A stretch of 64,000 nucleotides of DNA from Candidatus Thorarchaeota archaeon. GTDB taxonomy: Archaea > Asgardarchaeota > Thorarchaeia > Thorarchaeales > Thorarchaeaceae. How positions within the stretch are numbered: the first letter of the stretch is position 1; every line of letters begins with the position of its first letter. The position numbers and the translations under genes were made by a program. The notes beneath the pieces were generated by a model. It saw only the letters and a list, made by a program, of their open reading frames with translations, was not told the origin of the DNA and did not search any database. Positions 58,423 through 64,000 of the stretch are shown here, piece after piece. The stretch covers positions 155,124 to 219,123 of the forward strand of contig RDOC01000001.1 in NCBI GenBank assembly GCA_011364985.1. The letters are read 5' to 3'.

Positions 58423-59183
58423 GCAATCTCACCTAGAAATTCTGCGATTTTCTGCATATCAGGTCCACCAGTCAAGGAGAGGAAAATCTCTTCCAGACTC
58501 GAATGACCCTTTGCTTGAAGTCTTAATTCATCCATTGTACCCTCTGCAATCATCTTCCCTTGGTTAATTATCCCGATGCGGTCACACATCTGCTCGGCAA
58601 TTTCCAAGACGTGAGTACTCATTAGTATGCTAGCGCCTCTGTCGCGCAGGCCGTTCATTATCTCCTTGATTGTGGCAGCCCCTCTAGGGTCGATGCCGGC
58701 TTGAACCTCGTCCAGAATAAGCACCTTGGGATGGTGAATCAAGGCGGCAACAAGACCTATCTTTCGAGCCATCCCTTTCGAGTAGGTCTCGATAAGATCA
58801 TCACTCGCATCACGAATGTCAAGAAGGGTTAGAAGCTCTTCGATTTCCTCTTCACGTTCAGGGCCTCTTTGTATTCGCCAAATATCAGCTACGTAGTTGA
58901 TATACTCCCAGCCAGTAAGACGCTCCGGTAAGACAGGTTCTTCAGGAACATAACCCATGACACGTTTGGCGGCTACTATCTCGTTGGCGATACCATGTCC
59001 CATAATCCGAGCTGTGCCAGAGGTTGGTTGCAGGATACCCAACAGCATTCTCATTGTTGTGGACTTTCCGGACCCATTGGGCCCCAGCAAGCCGTAAATC
59101 TCGCCCGCGCCTACATGAAACGAGAGACCGTCAACAGCGGTGAATTCGGTGAACTTCTTTGTGAGTTCCAGTGCCTCAATCAT
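58419..59183 (-). CDS. ABC transporter ATP-binding protein
   Basis: GLLGPNGSGKSTTMRMLLGILQPTSG, ETYSKGMARKIGLVAAL, VLILDEVQAGIDPRG, STHVLEIAEQMCDRI. Confidence 0.92.
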   Translation of the reverse strand: MIEALELTKKFTEFTAVDGLSFHVGAGEIYGLLGPNGSGKSTTMRMLLGILQPTSGTARIMGHGIANEIVAAKRVMGYVPEEPVLPERLTGWEYINYVADIWRIQRGPEREEEIEELLTLLDIRDASDDLIETYSKGMARKIGLVAALIHHPKVLILDEVQAGIDPRGAATIKEIMNGLRDRGASILMSTHVLEIAEQMCDRIGIINQGKMIAEGTMDELRLQAKGHSSLEEIFLSLTGGPDMQKIAEFLGEIA

Positions 59184-59278
59184 CTATATCAGTGTCAACT
59201 TCAATCATCTAGAGTTTTAATAGTTGGGATATTAGCCAACCGAATTCATTATTAGTCACTCCTAGGTCGGCCCACGAC

Positions 59279-60373
59279 ATGACAGTCGAAACGTGGAGAC
59301 TACTTGACCTTGGTCCGATTCCACCACTCGAAACACAGATTATCTATGACATGATTGCGCAAGGAATCACAGAGAAAGAATCTGAAAACACACTGGTCAT
59401 TTGCTGGCCCACAAAGCCCATTGTCTGCCTAGGCTACTTCCAAGAAATAGAGAAGGATATTGATACACAGTTTTGCATTGAGAATGATATAGTATTCACG
59501 AGACGAGTGATTGGTGGTGGAGGCGTCTATCTTGACGACGGTCAGCTGTTCTACCAGCTCATCAGTCGATTGGATAGCCCCACGACACCAAGAAAGATAG
59601 ATGACTATTATAGAAAATTCCTTGAAGCACCTGTTCAAGCCTATAGGAATCTCGGAGTTCCAGCGGAATTTAAGCCAGTCAACGACTTGATTGCAAATGG
59701 AAAGAAGGTTTCAGGAAACGGTGCAGGGGACGTAGGAGATGCGAGGATTCTAACAGGGAACCTCATTTTCGACTTCAATTTTGACATGATGGTCAAGGTT
59801 CTCAAAGTACCCGACGAAAAATTCAGAGACAAAATTGCAAAGAGCCTACGTGAACGGATGACTACAATCCTCTTAGAAACGGGAGGGCTCCCAGACAGGA
59901 ACGAGGTGAAGGAGGATTTAGTTAGGCTCTATGAGGAAACCCTAGATATCGAGTTGGCGCAAGGCAAGCTCAGCTCATGGGAAATGGGTAGGATGGCTGA
60001 GCTGAAACCCAAGTATCTCTCTGATGAGTGGTTACATTGGAGGCGCGGCGGGAGAATAGATGCGAGAACTGTTCGCATATCAGCCAGCGCACTTGTCGGA
60101 ACGTCAAATTTCAAAGCTCCAGGAGGGCTCATCAGGGTGACAGTTGAAGAGGTTGAGAAGAAGATCAAGGAGATAGTCATCAGTGGCGATTTCTTCATGC
60201 TCCCAGGTGATGCCATAAGTAACCTTGAACACGCCTTGATCGGAGCCAAGACCGAGAACGGAGAAACATCTAGCAGAATTCAATCTGTCTACGAGAAATA
60301 CAAGATTGAATCACCAGGGGTCACTCCAGAAGATCTAGAAATGGCAATCAAGATGGCTCTCGAACAGAAGTAA
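59279..60373 (+). CDS. lplA: Lipoate-protein ligase with C-terminal accessory domain
   Basis: CWPTKPIVCLGYFQEIEKDID, FTRRVIGGGGVYLDDGQLFYQLI, NDLIANGKKVSGNGAG, and a C-terminal GGLIRVTVEEVEKKIKEIVISGDFFMLPGDAISNLEHALIG accessory domain. Confidence 0.8.
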   Translation: MTVETWRLLDLGPIPPLETQIIYDMIAQGITEKESENTLVICWPTKPIVCLGYFQEIEKDIDTQFCIENDIVFTRRVIGGGGVYLDDGQLFYQLISRLDSPTTPRKIDDYYRKFLEAPVQAYRNLGVPAEFKPVNDLIANGKKVSGNGAGDVGDARILTGNLIFDFNFDMMVKVLKVPDEKFRDKIAKSLRERMTTILLETGGLPDRNEVKEDLVRLYEETLDIELAQGKLSSWEMGRMAELKPKYLSDEWLHWRRGGRIDARTVRISASALVGTSNFKAPGGLIRVTVEEVEKKIKEIVISGDFFMLPGDAISNLEHALIGAKTENGETSSRIQSVYEKYKIESPGVTPEDLEMAIKMALEQK

Positions 60374-60504
60374 AGCAAATCTGTGACCTTCGATGGTTTC
60401 AGTTTCTGAAGCCTTTTGCATTGATGAATTCTGGTATGATAAGCGAGTTGTTTGTACTTCCGAATTACATATGAGAGATGGCACCATACAATTAGCAGGC
60501 TAAG

Positions 60505-61182
60505 ATGAAAAGAGTAAAGGCAATTGGGATTATAGTAATTCTAATCTCTGTGGCTGTTACGGTTACCCTTCTATTATCATACACAATGTTAGAGCCGCAC
60601 CAATGCGAGTGGGGAATTGCAACTGGTGATGACTTCCTCTTTGACATTAGAGTTGAAGGGGCGCATATCAATGAGGAGATTCCCATTCCATTCTTGATAT
60701 TCAATAACACTCGAATACAAACCACTATCATTAGCTTACCGAATATTTCAACAATCGATTTGGAACAGAACTTCGAGCAGCTTGTGGGCGCTATGGAAGT
60801 ACATAGTGTATTTGCTAATGGAACTGAATTCCCAGCAGACAAGCCGGAGGGGTATGACGCTCCATGGGTTACAACGATATCCACAATGATTTCAAGGGCA
60901 ATTCTACCGATTGATGAATGGAGTCTAATAGATAGGCTCTTCTTTGATGAAAATGACTACAACATTTCGGTGTTGATTGGTCGACCTGAGAATGATTACT
61001 ATGCCTCAAGCAATCAGGATTACTTCTTCTTCTTCGCTCATAGAATCTTTAGCATTGATTCTGGCAATGGATGGTATGCCAAACTTGATTATGGCACCGG
61101 ATTTCCCTTCTACATAAATCACTGGGAAAGCGACCCAATCTGTATCGGATACTACAAGGTGATTCTCACACTTGTTGTCTGA
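60505..61182 (+). CDS. Uncharacterised secreted or membrane-anchored protein
   Basis: N-terminal TM/signal MKRVKAIGIIVILISVAVTVTLLLSYT; the rest is extracytoplasmic in character. Confidence 0.45.
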   Translation: MKRVKAIGIIVILISVAVTVTLLLSYTMLEPHQCEWGIATGDDFLFDIRVEGAHINEEIPIPFLIFNNTRIQTTIISLPNISTIDLEQNFEQLVGAMEVHSVFANGTEFPADKPEGYDAPWVTTISTMISRAILPIDEWSLIDRLFFDENDYNISVLIGRPENDYYASSNQDYFFFFAHRIFSIDSGNGWYAKLDYGTGFPFYINHWESDPICIGYYKVILTLVV

Positions 61183-61323
61183 AGATACTAGGTTCTCATT
61201 CTCTAGATTAGACAAAAGGCTTTAATTTTGGTTCTTTGAAAAAGGGCTCTTTGAAGACAGAATTCCTAGTTGTCTGTTTAAGATTCTTATTACATTTCGA
61301 AAAGGCTTGGCAATTGTAGTGGA

Positions 61324-62292
61324 GTGAGATGTAAAATGGCAGACCTAACATTCGTACCAACTTGGGTATTCCTGGATTCCTTAATCTTCATTATAGCAAT
61401 GATAACCACCTATGATATTATCAAAAAGGAAGAATACCCTCAATATGTGCTATTAGAGATGGTTTGTTTTTCACTACTCTATGCTGCAATCTTTGAGAAC
61501 TTTGCAACAATAATGGGTTGGTACGAATATGGTAGGTCACTAATCATGGTTGGTAATGTTACTCTTGGCGTCCCAATAGTTGAGTATTTGGTGGTTTATA
61601 CGACATTGGGTATGCTTAGGCATATGGAAATCCCAGAATGGTGCAAACCACTGATTGTGGGGTTTTTCGGAAGGATATTTGATTTCTCCCTTGATCCAGT
61701 CGCCGTACGTTTGAGATTTACAACAGTAGATGGCACCATTGGAAGGTGGACATGGTTCATTGATCCTTCTGATGCTAACATCTATAATGTTCCTGTGTAC
61801 AACTTCTCTGGCTGGGTTCTCCTATGCGGGTATGCAGCGGTATTTCTTATCCTTGGACGTCGATGGTTCAAACGCTCAAATTACAACCATAAAGTAGGCG
61901 TGCTCTATCCTATGCTCTCTATGCTCGCTGCCTTAGCAGTATTAATGTCTCCACTCAGTAATTTCCTTCTGTGGCTAGAACCTATATTCTTCAAAGGTAG
62001 TATTGGAGAATGGATAATGCTGTCAGTATTCTTGGCCGCGCCAGTTGTATTGCTTCTGGTTTTTTGGAGAGGAAGGATGAAACATAGATTCCTACTCAAA
62101 GAGAACTATCCTACAGCCTTGGTATTTATCCTTCTACCGGTTGTTAATGTTGTATTTGCAGTCGTCTATGGATTCTTTGAAATCCTCTGGTTAGAACTGC
62201 TTTTCGCATTTCTTTCTTGTTTCTTGGTTCTATTAGTGGATTATATAAGTAGAAGCGAAAAACAAGTTGAAGCTTCTCAAATAGGATCGTGA
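61324..62292 (+). CDS. Carotenoid-biosynthesis-protein-like (CruF/DUF422-type) integral membrane protein
   Basis: YEYGRSLIMVGNVTLGVPIVEYLVVYTTLGML, DFSLDPVAVRLRFTTVDGTIGRWTWF, IYNVPVYNFSGWVLLCGYAAVF. Confidence 0.5.
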   Translation: MRCKMADLTFVPTWVFLDSLIFIIAMITTYDIIKKEEYPQYVLLEMVCFSLLYAAIFENFATIMGWYEYGRSLIMVGNVTLGVPIVEYLVVYTTLGMLRHMEIPEWCKPLIVGFFGRIFDFSLDPVAVRLRFTTVDGTIGRWTWFIDPSDANIYNVPVYNFSGWVLLCGYAAVFLILGRRWFKRSNYNHKVGVLYPMLSMLAALAVLMSPLSNFLLWLEPIFFKGSIGEWIMLSVFLAAPVVLLLVFWRGRMKHRFLLKENYPTALVFILLPVVNVVFAVVYGFFEILWLELLFAFLSCFLVLLVDYISRSEKQVEASQIGS

Positions 62293-62298
62293 AACTGA

Positions 62299-63375
62299 AT
62301 GTCATTCGAAGTACAAGCACCAGGAAGAGTCTGCTTGTTTGGTGAACATAGTGACTACTTGGGACTCGATGTCATCCCTGCGGCCATTGACATGTACATT
62401 CGAATTACTGCCCATCCCGGAGATGATGACACAATCAGTATTGAATATCTAGATACAGGCCAAAAGGACACCTTTCCTGCCGCTCAGTGCATCCCATATA
62501 AGAGAAGTAGGGATTATGTCCGAAGCGCGTTTAACGTGATGCGTAGAAACGGTATGTCACCGAAACACGGTTGGCATCTGGAGATAGAAGGTAACATACC
62601 TATTGCTGCAGGACTATCTTCATCATCAGCACTAACTACTGCGGCTGTCCTCGCAGTGGCAAGAATGTCAGAAGAGGAAATTGGGAAGGACAGACTCGCC
62701 GAGCTTGCATTCTTCGCAGAAGTTGCCGAGTTCAAAGAGAGTGGTGGGAGAATGGACCACTACGCTTCGGCATATGGTGGACTCATACATCTAGCCTTTG
62801 ATGAGAAGCTGAAGGTGACCCAGATTCCTGCCGAACCAGAAGGATTTGTAATTGGGGATTCCATGCAAAGAAAGCAGGACACTGTGGGAGATCTTCGATC
62901 CATTAGAGAAACCGTCGAGAGCGAATATGAGAGGTTCAAGCGGCAGATGCCAGAATTCGACCTGAAACATACACCTGTCAATCAGATTGAGGAGCTTTCA
63001 CGTAATACGGCAGATAAGGCAAGAACAATGGCGATAACAACACTGAGAAATCGCGACCTCACAAAAAGAGCCCTAGGAGTGCTCAACGGGCCCAAAGTGG
63101 ACGCTGGAGATCTAGGCGATTTGATTAACGAACATCACAAGTACCTTAGAGATGGTCTTGGGCGGTCAACCCCAAAGATTGAGAAGCTAATAGCACGGTC
63201 TCTTGATGCTGGTGCCCTTGGCTGTAAGATCAATGGCAGTGGAGGCGGAGGAACTATGCTTGCATATGCGCCGAAGGCCCAGGAAGAAGTTGCCAAAGCA
63301 ATTCAAGATGCAGGAGGAGCTCCATACATTGTGCGAATTGGCAAGGGAGCCGCCTTTATGGAATTGGATAGGTGA
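62299..63375 (+). CDS. GHMP-family sugar kinase (galactokinase-like)
   Basis: APGRVCLFGEHSDYLGL, NIPIAAGLSSSSALTTAAVLA, GGRMDHYASAYGG, GCKINGSGGGGTMLAYAP. Confidence 0.8.
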   Translation: MSFEVQAPGRVCLFGEHSDYLGLDVIPAAIDMYIRITAHPGDDDTISIEYLDTGQKDTFPAAQCIPYKRSRDYVRSAFNVMRRNGMSPKHGWHLEIEGNIPIAAGLSSSSALTTAAVLAVARMSEEEIGKDRLAELAFFAEVAEFKESGGRMDHYASAYGGLIHLAFDEKLKVTQIPAEPEGFVIGDSMQRKQDTVGDLRSIRETVESEYERFKRQMPEFDLKHTPVNQIEELSRNTADKARTMAITTLRNRDLTKRALGVLNGPKVDAGDLGDLINEHHKYLRDGLGRSTPKIEKLIARSLDAGALGCKINGSGGGGTMLAYAPKAQEEVAKAIQDAGGAPYIVRIGKGAAFMELDR

Positions 63376-63376
63376 C

Positions 63377-64000
63377 TCAGTTATCCTCAGCTAGTTCTTT
63401 CATCCTGCTCTCAACGACTTCAAGGATTTCATCCTTCAGCTTCCGTCCTTTGGCAATTATCTCACTTACTTCATCTAAAGTACGCTTCACAAATGTCTGA
63501 TCCTTGATATTCCCAAGGTTGATTCGAACATTCAAAGCAGCACCTTCGATAGCCGCCATCAAGGCGTGTGCTGCAACTCCAGCGTCGGTAATCGAATTGA
63601 TGTTACCCTTCTGAGCTGCTACAAGGTCATGTGACAGCGCCTTCAGTGAATGGCGCATGGTTGAGAGAGGCACCTCTGCTGCATGAATTGTGGCTTTTTC
63701 TGTTGCTTCTTCCTTCTCCTTCTTCTGAGCAGGGGTTTCTTCGGGAAGTCTAAAGGTGGCCATGACGTCATCAAAGGCTGCAGAATCGGTTTCAATAAGG
63801 TCCATGAGGATTCCTCTATCATTGTCAACAGCATGACGATGCTCTAGCATCTTTTCCTTGATCGCAGCAAACTTGCGTCCGGACAATGAAAGACCTGTTA
63901 CCATTCCAACCAGAGCCGCACCATAAGAGCCCAAAGCAGCAGCCACGCTTCCTCCACCAGGAGTAGCACGCGCTCTCTTCACCTCGTCTCCGAATTCGAT
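63377..64000 (-). CDS. Formiminotransferase-cyclodeaminase (cyclodeaminase/cyclohydrolase domain) family protein, truncated at the right edge
   Basis: RATPGGGSVAAALGSYGAALVGMVTGLSL and NIKDQTFVKRTLDEVSEIIAKGRKLKDEIL. The frame is open to the window edge (IEFGDEVKRARATPGGGS). Confidence 0.75.
   Translation of the reverse strand: MEFGDEVKRARATPGGGSVAAALGSYGAALVGMVTGLSLSGRKFAAIKEKMLEHRHAVDNDRGILMDLIETDSAAFDDVMATFRLPEETPAQKKEKEEATEKATIHAAEVPLSTMRHSLKALSHDLVAAQKGNINSITDAGVAAHALMAAIEGAALNVRINLGNIKDQTFVKRTLDEVSEIIAKGRKLKDEILEVVESRMKELAEDN

Noticed and set aside
1-64000. tRNA or rRNA genes
   Set aside because: Intergenic gaps were scanned by eye for T-loop GGTTCRA patterns and cloverleaf pairing; none convinced me. 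tRNAscan-SE would be decisive.

Overview
The window looks archaeal: TATA-like promoters, Shine-Dalgarno (SD) sites with ATG/GTG/TTG starts, and an LplA carrying its accessory domain. Longin-like proteins and a Vps62-like protein suggest an Asgard-type lineage, but that is inference. It is gene dense with about 48 supportable CDSs, mostly metabolic and membrane genes. No rRNA, tRNA or CRISPR was recognised. The strongest candidate for an undescribed system is the same-strand, tightly packed cluster at about 10.3-25.4 kb. It encodes an ABC-2 permease, an ABC ATPase with a ~245-aa N-terminal extension, a 1456-aa membrane-anchored subtilisin-like protein whose catalytic Ser and oxyanion Asn are both replaced, a second ABC ATPase, and a ~2260-aa surface protein. 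That last protein has an FG-GAP/beta-propeller-like head, about 65 hand-counted TSP3-like Asp-rich repeats, a TM helix and a cytosolic beta-sandwich-like tail. Other points of interest are a MurL-like/Ddl-like/GNAT gene set, a Vps62-like protein, two longin-like proteins, a decayed region at about 40.4-43.4 kb (flavodoxin with in-frame stop, split ORF, frameshifted surface protein, perfect palindrome, hairpin plus T8), two likely CTG-initiated secreted-protein genes, and a CAAAC-repeat operator upstream of a wHTH-containing operon. All homology calls come from motif recognition by eye; no database search was run.
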